NCBI GenBank assembly: GCA_018712465.1
Contig: DVGY01000086.1
Coordinates: 1 to 8,404 of the forward strand
DNA length: 8,404 nucleotides
Source: Candidatus Egerieicola pullicola
GTDB taxonomy: Bacteria; Bacillota; Clostridia; Oscillospirales; Ruminococcaceae
Reading direction: 5' to 3'
Within the stretch, counting starts at the first letter, position 1, and the number at the start of each line of letters is the position of its first letter. Under the pieces are notes generated by a model. The model searched no databases and was not told the DNA's origin. It saw only the letters and a list, made by a program, of their open reading frames with translations. Shown piece by piece: positions 1-6,269 of this stretch. The translations under genes and the position numbers were made by a program.

Positions 1-228
1 CAGATGCCAGGCCATCAGAAAAGGGGTTAGCCAGAACAAGGGATGCCAATAAAACGCTTCCACCGGATCCCCCTGCAAAATCCAGGCAATTCCCCGCACC
101 GTCCCGCAAAGTGGGCAGGGCAGCCCCAGCCATTCCTTCACTAAGCAGTGGATGTCCAGACACCACAGCAGCCCTGCCGCCACAAGCAAGGAGGCCAGAA
201 ACAGCAGCAATCGTTTGGTCAAACTCAT
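1..228 (-). CDS. DUF2752 family small membrane protein, 3' end outside the window
   Basis: The reading frame starts at an ATG at 228 and runs 76 codons to the window edge without a stop, so the C-terminus is missing. Residues about 5-24 form a hydrophobic, Leu-rich membrane segment. A GLPCPLCGTVR motif follows at about residues 35-45, then GDP at about 54-56 and a second hydrophobic stretch near WHPLFWLTPF. The Pro-Cys-Pro-x-Cys-Gly-x-x-Arg signature followed by Gly-Asp and His/Asn-Pro-Leu is the hallmark of DUF2752, a family of small two- or three-helix membrane proteins without a settled function. The gene lies 47 bp after the pfkA stop on the same strand with no terminator between them, so it is probably cotranscribed with pfkA. 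The ribosome site is weak (GGAAAG about 11 nt upstream). The family call is firm; the role is unknown. Confidence 0.8.
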   Translation of the reverse strand, partial: MSLTKRLLLFLASLLVAAGLLWCLDIHCLVKEWLGLPCPLCGTVRGIAWILQGDPVEAFYWHPLFWLTPFLMAWHL

Positions 229-275
229 GGATCAAATCGCTTTCCGAAACCAACCAAGTTTAAACTTCCGGCTGT

Positions 276-1352
276 TTAGTCTCCAAACACAATGCCCAAA
301 TCCTTGGCACAGAGCACCAGAGGATCGTCCGGCTGTACCAACTTGGACTTGCCGGCAATGTCCTTCAAGGGATGGTGGGTGACCTTTCCATCCACCATAG
401 CCACGCCTACGCCATAAATGTTCTGTTGAATCAACCGTGCCGCATAAGCGCCGAACTGGGTGGAGAGCACCCGGTCGTAGGCGCTGGGAGAGCCGCCCCG
501 TTGAATGTGTCCCGGCAGCACCAAACGGGTTTCGTTGCCGGTGAGCTGTTCCAGTTCCGCCGCCAATTTTGCGCCGACGCTGGAATATCCGGCTGCCTTC
601 CGAGCCGCCAGACGTTCCTTGCGCTTCATCTTGGCTTCCTGGAGATCCATCGCTCCTTCGGCTACCGCGATAATGGAGAAGGCTTTTCCCTTTTCGGCCC
701 GCTGGTCCATGACCTTGGCCACCTTTTCCAAATCATAGGGGATTTCCGGCAGCAGGATGGCGTCGGCGCCTCCCGCTACACCGGCATTCAAGGTCAGCCA
801 ACCAGACTTGTTCCCCATCAGTTCCACCACCATCACCCGGCCGTGGCTGGTGGCAGTGGTGTGGATCTTGTCGATGCAGTCGGTGGCGATGTCCAATGCG
901 GAATGGAACCCAAAGGTGACGTCGGTGCCGTACAGGTCATTGTCGATGGTCTTAGGCAGACCGATGACGTTCAGACCTTCCTCTGCCAACAAGGCAGCGG
1001 TTTTATGGGTGCCGTTACCCCCCAGAATCAGCAGGCCGTCCAATTTCATGGCCTTGTAGTTGGCTTTCATATTCTTGACTTTATCCACATTGTCCTCGCC
1101 GATCACCCGCATCAATTTGAAGGGCTGACGGGAAGTGCCTAAAATGGTGCCGCCCAAGGTGAGGATGCCGGAAAAATCGCTTTTCTTCATGGTTTTATAT
1201 TCCCCATGGATCAAGCCCCGGTATCCGTCCTGGATTCCAATGATCTCAATATCCGGCATCAGATGGTAACTGGCCTTGGCTACCCCCCGGATGACCGCAT
1301 TCAAACCGGGACAGTCCCCGCCGCTGGTGAGAATTCCAATTCGTTTGCCCAT
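276..1352 (-). CDS. pfkA: 6-phosphofructokinase, group III type
   Basis: This cytoplasmic enzyme phosphorylates fructose 6-phosphate to fructose 1,6-bisphosphate, the committed step of glycolysis. The 358-residue protein has the N-terminal loop GGDCPGLNAV (11-20), GGTILGTSR (67-75), the nucleotide loop GGNGT (111-115), PKTIDND (133-139) with the catalytic Asp137, MGNKSGWLTL (179-188), AEGA (231-234) and GHIQRGGSPS (281-290), which binds the sugar phosphate. Gly114, at the position of E. coli Gly104, points to ATP as donor; PPi enzymes usually carry Asp there. Lys134 is typical of the mixed ATP/PPi group III clade, so the donor is not certain. Asn113 replaces the usual Asp103. I chose the ATG at 1352 because AAAGGAG lies 8 nt upstream and the promoter at 1393-1421 lies between it and any earlier start. 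DUF2752 follows in the same direction. Confidence 0.96.
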   Translation of the reverse strand: MGKRIGILTSGGDCPGLNAVIRGVAKASYHLMPDIEIIGIQDGYRGLIHGEYKTMKKSDFSGILTLGGTILGTSRQPFKLMRVIGEDNVDKVKNMKANYKAMKLDGLLILGGNGTHKTAALLAEEGLNVIGLPKTIDNDLYGTDVTFGFHSALDIATDCIDKIHTTATSHGRVMVVELMGNKSGWLTLNAGVAGGADAILLPEIPYDLEKVAKVMDQRAEKGKAFSIIAVAEGAMDLQEAKMKRKERLAARKAAGYSSVGAKLAAELEQLTGNETRLVLPGHIQRGGSPSAYDRVLSTQFGAYAARLIQQNIYGVGVAMVDGKVTHHPLKDIAGKSKLVQPDDPLVLCAKDLGIVFGD

Positions 1353-1392
1353 GCTTACCTCTCCTTTCGCTTTCCTGAGAAAGTATATTCTT

Positions 1393-1421
1393 ATTATACC
1401 AAACCGGCTGGATGGTTTCAA
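1393..1421 (-). promoter_or_regulatory. pfkA promoter
   Basis: On the minus strand, TTGAAA (1421-1416) is followed by a 17 bp spacer and TATAAT (1398-1393). A TGG directly before the -10 box makes it an extended -10 promoter. Transcription would start near 1386, giving a leader of about 34 nt before the ATG at 1352. The match to the housekeeping sigma factor consensus is very good. Confidence 0.85.
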
Positions 1422-1492
1422 CCATTCCATTCCCGCAGGTTTTCATCGCCGTTTTCCACTATTGTTATTTTGCACAAAAATCTATTTTGTTA

Positions 1493-1521
1493 TTGACAAA
1501 AAATATTTATTGTGTTATTCT
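1493..1521 (+). promoter_or_regulatory. Promoter for the plus-strand orphan gene leader
   Basis: TTGACA (1493-1498), a 17 bp spacer and TATTCT (1516-1521) form a housekeeping promoter, with TGT directly before the -10 box as an extended -10 element. The surrounding 80 bp are strikingly AT-rich compared with the window. Transcription would start near 1528. It fires away from the pfkA promoter, and the two -35 boxes are about 70 bp apart. Confidence 0.8.
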
Positions 1522-1527
1522 TAGCTT

Positions 1528-1640
1528 AGAATAAGAAACGATGATTCCCCTTCTGATTCCCTCTGCAAAAGTGCCAATCAGTTGCGGCAATTTCCCTTGT
1601 AAGGTAAGGCAACTGGTTTTTCCGGTTGCCTTTTGTGTTT
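1528..1640 (+). promoter_or_regulatory. Candidate attenuator leader (or terminated small RNA) upstream of the orphan gene
   Basis: Between the promoter and the ribosome site lie two competing stems. Stem A pairs AATCAGTTGC (1576-1585) with GCAACTGGTT (1609-1618), 10 bp with one T-G wobble. Stem B pairs AAGGCAACTGG (1606-1616) with CCGGTTGCCTT (1622-1632), 11 bp with one wobble, and runs into a T-rich tract. They share 1609-1616, so only one can form, the layout of an antiterminator and terminator. I recognise no known riboswitch class and see no T-box. The alternative is a stand-alone small RNA of about 110 nt ending at 1640. The pairing is seen directly; the switching function is inferred. 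Confidence 0.5.
1606..1640 (+). terminator. Intrinsic terminator just upstream of the orphan gene's ribosome site
   Basis: The stem AAGGCAACTGG / CCGGTTGCCTT encloses a TTTTT loop and leads into TTTTGTGTTT, a normal Rho-independent terminator on the plus strand. It sits directly before the GGAGG at 1641-1645, so any transcript of the downstream gene must read through it. The reverse orientation lacks a T tract. Confidence 0.7.
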
Positions 1641-1653
1641 GGAGGTGATGCAA

Positions 1654-2226
1654 ATGAAACTGACCAAAACCAAAAAACGGCTGATTGTCATTCTCGCCGT
1701 TGTCCTGGTGATTCTGCTGGTGGCTTTTCTTAGTCTGTGGCTCACCGGAGTGCTGCATTACTGGAATGATGGCATGACCGCCCTGATGGAGGAAAAAGGA
1801 AACTACGGGTATTCCGTCCAAAAAATTGAAAATACCGACACGGTGGAACTGGATTTGTCTTTGCCGGAAAACAACCTAGGACGGATCCTGTTTGAGGATG
1901 GAAATGCCCGGCTGGTGGTGGAAGATTACTGGTTCGAGGAAGGCAGTTATCTGAAATTGGGCGTTCGATGCTATGCCGATTACGATTTCAACCACACCAC
2001 CTATTACGTACCTTCATTAGTACGGGATACCGGTCAAGTTTCCACCCAAAATCAAACCACAACCATCGACTGCATTGGTCAGGGGCCAGCGTGTCACAAT
2101 TATTATTATGTGGTGCTGTCCATTCCCAATTACGATGAACTGGAAGGAGATACCGCCACGTTACAGCTTACTTATTTGACTCGTTATTCCTACGTCCGCA
2201 CAGAAACGGGAACTACGCTGATTTAG
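1654..2226 (+). CDS. Membrane-anchored protein of unknown function
   Basis: I do not recognise a family. The 190-residue protein has a basic N-terminus (KLTKTKKR), one strong transmembrane helix at about residues 10-32, and then an extracytoplasmic part of about 155 residues rich in Tyr, Thr and alternating beta-type segments. The orientation is inferred from the positive N-terminus. There is no lipobox. Three cysteines (106, 140, 147) could form a disulfide. I chose the ATG at 1654 because GGAGG (1641-1645) lies 8 nt upstream. An ATG at 1648 overlaps the ribosome site, and a TTG at 1633 lies upstream of it, inside the terminator T tract. It is the only plus-strand gene here, transcribed divergently from pfkA, with its own promoter and a probable attenuator. 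The coding call is good because the frame is intact and both ends carry matching signals. Confidence 0.85.
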   Translation: MKLTKTKKRLIVILAVVLVILLVAFLSLWLTGVLHYWNDGMTALMEEKGNYGYSVQKIENTDTVELDLSLPENNLGRILFEDGNARLVVEDYWFEEGSYLKLGVRCYADYDFNHTTYYVPSLVRDTGQVSTQNQTTTIDCIGQGPACHNYYYVVLSIPNYDELEGDTATLQLTYLTRYSYVRTETGTTLI

Positions 2227-2370
2227 TATTTCCTTCCCAGAAAACCCAAGACAGCATCTCAGCCCGTCACCTCGCCCAATCCGGCGGCATAGACTGTTCC
2301 AAAGGGGCAAGCCGCCAAGCGCATTAGGTGGCAGCTACTGCCCGTGAATCGCCTGACGCAATCCAGTTTG
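2227..2370 (+). other. GC-rich 3' region with several short inverted repeats
   Basis: No convincing gene is present. GGCGGC near 2284 can pair with GCCGCC near 2311, while GCCGCCAA there can instead pair with TTGGCGGC at 2368-2375. GGCAG-CTA-CTGCC near 2332-2344 forms a small hairpin. This may be a structured 3' untranslated region or a small RNA ending at the 2371-2388 hairpin. It resembles no RNA family I know. Confidence 0.35.
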
Positions 2371-2388
2371 GCGGCGGCGCCGCTTTTT
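2371..2388 (+). terminator. Short GC-rich terminator for the orphan gene
   Basis: GCGGC (2371-2375), a GGC loop and GCCGC (2379-2383) are followed by TTTTT (2384-2388). The stem is short but entirely GC, and it lies 145 nt after the stop codon. The bidirectional terminator just beyond would back it up. Confidence 0.5.
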
Positions 2389-2394
2389 GAAGAT

Positions 2395-2447
2395 AAAAAG
2401 GGAGTGCTTCCCAGTTTGGGGCACTCCCTGTTGGTTTTGTCTTTTTT
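2395..2447. terminator. Bidirectional terminator between converging genes
   Basis: GGGAGTGC (2400-2407) pairs perfectly with GCACTCCC (2421-2428), and CCC/GGG pairs extend the stem inside the loop. On the minus strand it is followed by TTTTTATCTT, 17 nt past the stop of the cyclophilin gene. On the plus strand a T-rich tract runs to 2447. It closes both the cysE-cysS-cyclophilin block and the orphan gene. Confidence 0.85.
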
Positions 2448-3318
2448 AAGCTGCCGGCGTCACGGCGGATTCTGTGGATGCGGTGGAGGAGGTAGCCGCC
2501 GGGTCGGTGGCAGCCGTGTAAGTGCTGAGGGTCACTGACTGCACCACCACATCGGTATCCGGTTTGTCCTGCTCGTTGGTGGGCACGGCGGCAATGGCGT
2601 CCACTACGTCCATGCCCTCATACACCTGACCGAATACGGTATAGGAAAAATCCAGCCAAGGGCAGCCACCGTAGGTCTGGTACAATACTTTAATGGCGTC
2701 GGGATACACCCGGTCCATCTTTTCCCGCAGCTGGGTCCAGATGTTGCTGACCAGTGCTTCCTGTGGAGCCTGAACCACGTAAAATTGGCAGCCGTTGGTG
2801 TTTGGAGTGCCCTGGTTGGCCATGCAAAGGGCGCCCCGGAGATTCAATGCCTGCTCGGAAAACTCATCGGCAAAGGTGCCTCCGTTAAAACTGTCAAAGC
2901 CGCTGCCGGTGTTGGTGGTGTCCCCACCCTGGATCATGAAATTATTGATGACCCGGAAGAAGATGGTGTTGTTATACCGTCCGGAGGTGGCCAGCTGCTT
3001 AAAGTTTTCCACTGCCAAAGGAGCTACTTCCGGGAAAAAGCGCACCCGAAATTCCCCCATAGAGGTGGTCACAATGGCAATCTCCTCCCCCTCCTGAAGA
3101 GGACGGGTATTGAGGTTTTCCGCCGTTCCCCGGGTGGGGTAGTTTTGCTGCAAAAAAGCGTTGTCGGAATGGGCAATCTCGTCGCTGACCTCTTCCTGCT
3201 CCGCTGCCGGCTGCTGGATCTCCAGCTGGGAATCCGTCTCCCCTTCCGAAGAGCTGCAGCCGCAAAAAGCCAAGCAAAGGGCCAGAGTTAAGGCCAGAAG
3301 GGCCGGTTTTTTCATCAT
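2446..3318 (-). CDS. Cyclophilin-type peptidyl-prolyl isomerase lipoprotein, catalytic residues present
   Basis: This is a predicted surface lipoprotein that would speed proline cis-trans isomerisation in exported proteins. Residues 1-20 are a lipoprotein signal with Cys21 as the lipid site, though the lipobox FCGC is not ideal. An acidic, Gln-rich linker runs to about residue 75. The cyclophilin domain spans about 78-265 and includes FRVINNFMIQGGD (121-133) with Arg122, Phe127 and Gln130, MANQGTPNTNGCQFYV (166-181), Trp221 and TVFGQV (227-232). An insert of about 35 residues before Trp221 is usual in clostridial versions. The tail (268-290) is low-complexity Ala/Ser/Thr. Its ATG overlaps the TGA of the upstream gene as ATGA, so translation is probably coupled. 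GGGAGG sits 4 nt before this ATG and 7 nt before a second ATG at 3315, which may be the real start. Confidence 0.9.
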   Translation of the reverse strand: MMKKPALLALTLALCLAFCGCSSSEGETDSQLEIQQPAAEQEEVSDEIAHSDNAFLQQNYPTRGTAENLNTRPLQEGEEIAIVTTSMGEFRVRFFPEVAPLAVENFKQLATSGRYNNTIFFRVINNFMIQGGDTTNTGSGFDSFNGGTFADEFSEQALNLRGALCMANQGTPNTNGCQFYVVQAPQEALVSNIWTQLREKMDRVYPDAIKVLYQTYGGCPWLDFSYTVFGQVYEGMDVVDAIAAVPTNEQDKPDTDVVVQSVTLSTYTAATDPAATSSTASTESAVTPAA

Positions 3319-4049
3319 TGCGCCTCCCGATGGTATTCGCCAAGTTCAATGGACTCCACATACATGGGGGTAGAGGGATAGATACTTTCCGCTTCCGTAG
3401 GCACGGCGGCAATTTCGTTAAGCACATCCAGCCCGTCCACCACCTGACCAAACACGGTAAAGGAACCGCTGGTGATGGGATTGCCCCCAACTTCCTGATA
3501 GGCCTGGATCACATTTTCGGGGTAGTTGTTTTCCTCCATATAGCTCACCACTTCCGGGTCTGCCTCCACTTGGCTGACCATAAAGAAGCGGCTGTCCGCC
3601 AAAACGGTCCGTTCGTACACCCCGTCCCGTTCTCCGTAAGCGCACACCGCCCCGGTGAGCTGCCACAAGCCGGGATCGGTTTCCGGTTCGTAACCCCGGC
3701 CGTTTTCCGCCGTGGTTTTTCCTTCCAGGCCGCCATGGTCCTCCGAGCCGGTGAACACATTGCCCATCTCAATGCCGTAAATGTCCCGGTTGGTGTAAAA
3801 CCCTTGGTTTACCAGGTCAATAAACTGTTGGCAGGTATTGGGCGCCTGCTCTTCATACAGCACAAAAGAGATATCCCCCAAGGTGGTGTGGACAATGGCC
3901 ATGGTGGCTCCCTCTTCCGGCTCCTGGAACTGCAGCAGCTCCGTGGACTGTGTGGCGCTGATACGGCTGTCCTGCTGCTTTTCACAGCCGGTAGCACAGA
4001 AAAGCATAACGGCGCCCAGCAAAAGCGCCAGGGGTGTTTTCCATTTCAT
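3315..4049 (-). CDS. Degenerate cyclophilin-like lipoprotein
   Basis: This is a 244-residue predicted lipoprotein with a clear signal peptide and lipobox ATGC (Cys22). A cyclophilin fold is suggested by MAIVHTTLGDISFVLYEEQA (50-69) and by FTVFGQVVDGLDVLNEIAAVPT (197-218), the second closely matching the downstream paralogue. The catalytic segment is lost: where active enzymes read FxRVIxxFMIQGGD, this one reads about IYGIEMGNVFTGSED (90-104), with no equivalent of the catalytic Arg or Gln. The MANxGxNTNGSQF substrate segment is also unrecognisable, with SRFFMV (153-158) in its place. It probably arose by duplication and may bind peptides, chaperone or scaffold rather than catalyse; that role is inferred. 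AGGAGGAG lies 6 nt before the ATG, and the stop overlaps the next start by 4 nt. Confidence 0.85.
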   Translation of the reverse strand: MKWKTPLALLLGAVMLFCATGCEKQQDSRISATQSTELLQFQEPEEGATMAIVHTTLGDISFVLYEEQAPNTCQQFIDLVNQGFYTNRDIYGIEMGNVFTGSEDHGGLEGKTTAENGRGYEPETDPGLWQLTGAVCAYGERDGVYERTVLADSRFFMVSQVEADPEVVSYMEENNYPENVIQAYQEVGGNPITSGSFTVFGQVVDGLDVLNEIAAVPTEAESIYPSTPMYVESIELGEYHREAQ

Positions 4050-4080
4050 CCGGTTCTCCTCCTATTGACACAACTTGCTA

Positions 4081-4108
4081 AGGATACTCTAACGAATAAA
4101 TAGGGCAA
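4081..4108 (-). promoter_or_regulatory. Possible weak promoter for the cyclophilin pair
   Basis: On the minus strand, TTGCCC (4108-4103), a 16 bp spacer and TATCCT (4086-4081) resemble a housekeeping promoter, though both boxes are imperfect. It lies in the AT-rich 77 bp gap between cysS and the first cyclophilin gene. I see no terminator in that gap, so read-through from cysS is equally possible. Confidence 0.3.
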
Positions 4109-4126
4109 AACTTTGAATAAACCGTA

Positions 4127-5524
4127 TTATTTTTTGGTAATTTGAGTGCCTTGCCGGGTTTCCTTCACTTCATAGCCCAACGCGGCAATTTCGTCCCGAA
4201 GTTGATCGGCCAAAGCAAAGTTCTTTTCCTTTCTGGCCTGGGCCCGGCGTTCCACCAGTTCCTGCACCTGGACAGGGAGCTGCTCCTCCTGCTGCTGAGG
4301 AATCACAATGCCCATCACATCCAGCAGGGTGTCAAACAGGGTTTGCGCATAGGTGAAATACTCTTTGCTGGGAAGTGGATTGCGGTCACAGTCGGTGTTG
4401 ATCTGCCGCACCAGCTCAAAGATGGCGGAAACTGCGTCGGCGGTGTTGAAGTCGTCGTCCATAGCGGCGATGAACTGCTGCCGGAAGCCGTCGATGATGT
4501 CCTTCTGCTCCTGGGTCATAGCGCCTTCCGTGGCTTTGGCCAAAGTCAGGGTGAGTTTTTCCTTGCAGTTGTAGATCCGCTTCAAGGAAGCCTGGCACTG
4601 CTGGATCACTTCCAGAGTGTAGTTGATGGGGCTGCGGTAGTGGGCCTGCAACATCATAAACTTAATGGGCTCGTAACCGAACTTTTCCGCCACTTCCCGA
4701 ACGGTAAAGAAGTTGCCCAGGCTTTTGCTCATCTTCACGTTGTCTACATTGATGTAGCCGTTGTGCATCCAGTAGTGGGCAAAAGGTTTGCCGGAAGCGC
4801 CTTCGCTTTGGGCAATCTCATTTTCGTGGTGGGGGAAGATCAGATCCTGACCGCCGCAGTGGATGTCGATGGTATCCCCAAAAATCGCCCGGTTCATGGC
4901 AGAGCACTCAATGTGCCAGCCGGGACGGCCCTGTCCCCAAGGGGAATCCCAATAGGGTTCTCCGGGCTTTGCGGCTTTCCAAAGGGCAAAGTCCAGGGGA
5001 TCTTCTTTCTGTTCGCCCACCGCAATGCGAGCGCCGCTTTCCAACTCGTCGATGGGCATGTGGCTGAGCTTGCCGTATTCCGGGAAACTCCGGGTGCGGT
5101 AGTATACATCTCCCCCGGCCTGATAGGCGTGGCCTTTGTCGATCAAAGTTTGGATGATGTCAATGATGTCGGGGATGTGTCCGGTGACGGTGGGATGGAC
5201 GGTAGCGGGACGAACCCCCAATCCCTTGGCGTCGGTTTCATATTCCTTGATGTACCGCTGGGCGATTTCAGCGGCAGTGACCCCTTCTTCGTTGGCCTTT
5301 TTAATGATCTTGTCGTCCACATCGGTGAAGTTCTGGACAAAGGTCACATGGTACCCCCGAAATTCCAGATACCGGCGGAACACGTCAAACAGGCAGATGG
5401 GCCGGGCATTGCCGATGTGGATAAAGTTATACACCGTAGGGCCGCAGCAGTACATTTTCACCTTTCCCTCTTCCATAGGGACAAAGGTTTCTTTTTTGCG
5501 GGTCAGAGTATTGTAAATTTCCAT
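4127..5524 (-). CDS. cysS: Cysteinyl-tRNA synthetase
   Basis: This cytoplasmic class I synthetase attaches cysteine to tRNA-Cys. The 465 residues match the usual family length. The HIGH-type motif is HIGN (36-39) and the KMSKS loop is 264-268. The zinc site that selects cysteine is complete: Cys27, Cys207 in HIECSAM, and His232 and Glu236 in PHHENEIAQSE. WHIECSA (203-209) and CGGQDLIFPHHEN are family signatures. The C-terminal half is the helical tRNA-binding region, ending in the usual small basic domain (ADQLRDEIAALGYEVKET). AAGGAG lies 9 nt before the ATG, within the end of cysE, and the cysE stop is only 3 bp upstream, so the two genes form one operon under the tRNA-Cys T-box. B. subtilis has a comparable gltX-cysE-cysS arrangement; gltX is absent here. 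Confidence 0.97.
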   Translation of the reverse strand: MEIYNTLTRKKETFVPMEEGKVKMYCCGPTVYNFIHIGNARPICLFDVFRRYLEFRGYHVTFVQNFTDVDDKIIKKANEEGVTAAEIAQRYIKEYETDAKGLGVRPATVHPTVTGHIPDIIDIIQTLIDKGHAYQAGGDVYYRTRSFPEYGKLSHMPIDELESGARIAVGEQKEDPLDFALWKAAKPGEPYWDSPWGQGRPGWHIECSAMNRAIFGDTIDIHCGGQDLIFPHHENEIAQSEGASGKPFAHYWMHNGYINVDNVKMSKSLGNFFTVREVAEKFGYEPIKFMMLQAHYRSPINYTLEVIQQCQASLKRIYNCKEKLTLTLAKATEGAMTQEQKDIIDGFRQQFIAAMDDDFNTADAVSAIFELVRQINTDCDRNPLPSKEYFTYAQTLFDTLLDVMGIVIPQQQEEQLPVQVQELVERRAQARKEKNFALADQLRDEIAALGYEVKETRQGTQITKK

Positions 5525-5527
5525 AAC

Positions 5528-6199
5528 TCAACTCTCCTTTTTGGAATTTTGGGCTTGGTTGTTGATCTGTTGGGTCAAAGCGGCCAGCTGTTCCTGCAAA
5601 TCTGCAATCTTTTGCTGAAGCCGCATCAATTCATTGTTCACCGGGTCGGGAATGTGAATCTGGTCCAGGTCGCTGACCCGGATGCCGTTCTGCCGCACCA
5701 CCCGGGCCGGCACGCCCACCGCTGTGGAGTTGGGGGGAATCTCGGTAAGCACCACGGCGTTGGAGGCAATCTTGCTGTTGTCCCCTACCTTAAAGGGACC
5801 CAGCACCTTGGCGCCGCTGCCCACCATCACCCCGCTGCCCAAGGTTGGGTGGCGCTTGCCGGTTTCCTTGCCGGTGCCCCCCAAAGTTACCCCTTGGTAC
5901 AGGGTGCAGTCGTCCCCGATAATGGTGGTTTCCCCGATCACCACTCCAGACCCGTGGTCGATAAACAGTCCCCGGCCAATGGTGGCTCCCGGGTGAATCT
6001 CAATGCCGGTAAACCACTTGGTAAGCTGGCTCACCAGCCGGGCCAAGAATTTCAGCTTGTGCCGGTAGAGAAAATGGCTCAGCCGGTACCAAAATACCGC
6101 ATGGAACCCGGAATAGAGAAAGAACACCTCGGCGCAGTTTCTGGCTGCCGGGTCCCGCTCTTTGATGGAGCGGAGATCATATCGAATGTTATCAAACAT
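5528..6199 (-). CDS. cysE: Serine O-acetyltransferase
   Basis: This enzyme transfers acetyl from acetyl-CoA to serine, making O-acetylserine, the direct precursor of cysteine. The 223-residue protein is the short Gram-positive form. A helical N-terminus (1-60) leads into a left-handed beta-helix of hexapeptide repeats from about 66. Key segments are GIEIHPGATIGRG (65-77), IDHGSG (80-85) with catalytic His82 and Glu67 in place of the Asp of E. coli, the glycine-rich loop VTLGGTGKETGKRHP (104-118), and the C-terminal AVGVPARVV (160-168) typical of acetyl-CoA binding. The tail is odd: residues 191-212 form a perfect 3-4 heptad of hydrophobics (Leu191, Leu194, Ile198, Leu201, Leu205, Leu208, Ile212), a short coiled coil, and the protein ends KKES without the C-terminal Ile that docks into CysK in E. 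coli. GGGGAGG lies 10 nt before the ATG. It is the first gene after the T-box. Confidence 0.95.
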   Translation of the reverse strand: MFDNIRYDLRSIKERDPAARNCAEVFFLYSGFHAVFWYRLSHFLYRHKLKFLARLVSQLTKWFTGIEIHPGATIGRGLFIDHGSGVVIGETTIIGDDCTLYQGVTLGGTGKETGKRHPTLGSGVMVGSGAKVLGPFKVGDNSKIASNAVVLTEIPPNSTAVGVPARVVRQNGIRVSDLDQIHIPDPVNNELMRLQQKIADLQEQLAALTQQINNQAQNSKKES

Positions 6200-6269
6200 G
6201 AAAGCAGTTCCTCCCCGTTGCAGCCATACAAGTAAGGCCGCAAGCTCATCATTTTCGGTTTTCCGGGGT

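Noticed and set aside
256..267. Perfect 12 bp palindrome AAGTTTAAACTT between pfkA and the DUF2752 gene
   Set aside because: It is AT-rich with no loop or T tract, so it is neither a terminator nor a convincing operator; chance is likely.
372..1142. A 256-codon plus-strand open frame opposite pfkA
   Set aside because: It is antisense to an intact, motif-complete phosphofructokinase and has no convincing family features.
1353..1430. A longer pfkA start at 1430
   Set aside because: The extra 26 residues lie across the pfkA promoter and lack a ribosome site, while the ATG at 1352 has AAAGGAG and begins with the conserved family N-terminus.
1633..1653. Starts at TTG 1633 or ATG 1648 for the orphan membrane protein
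   Set aside because: TTG 1633 is upstream of the ribosome site and inside the terminator T tract; ATG 1648 is too close to GGAGG. ATG 1654 has ideal spacing.
4142..6235. A 697-codon open frame on the plus strand opposite cysE and cysS
   Set aside because: It lies wholly antisense to two well-supported genes and across part of the T-box leader, has no recognisable domain, and its composition is a mirror of the opposite-strand codon bias.
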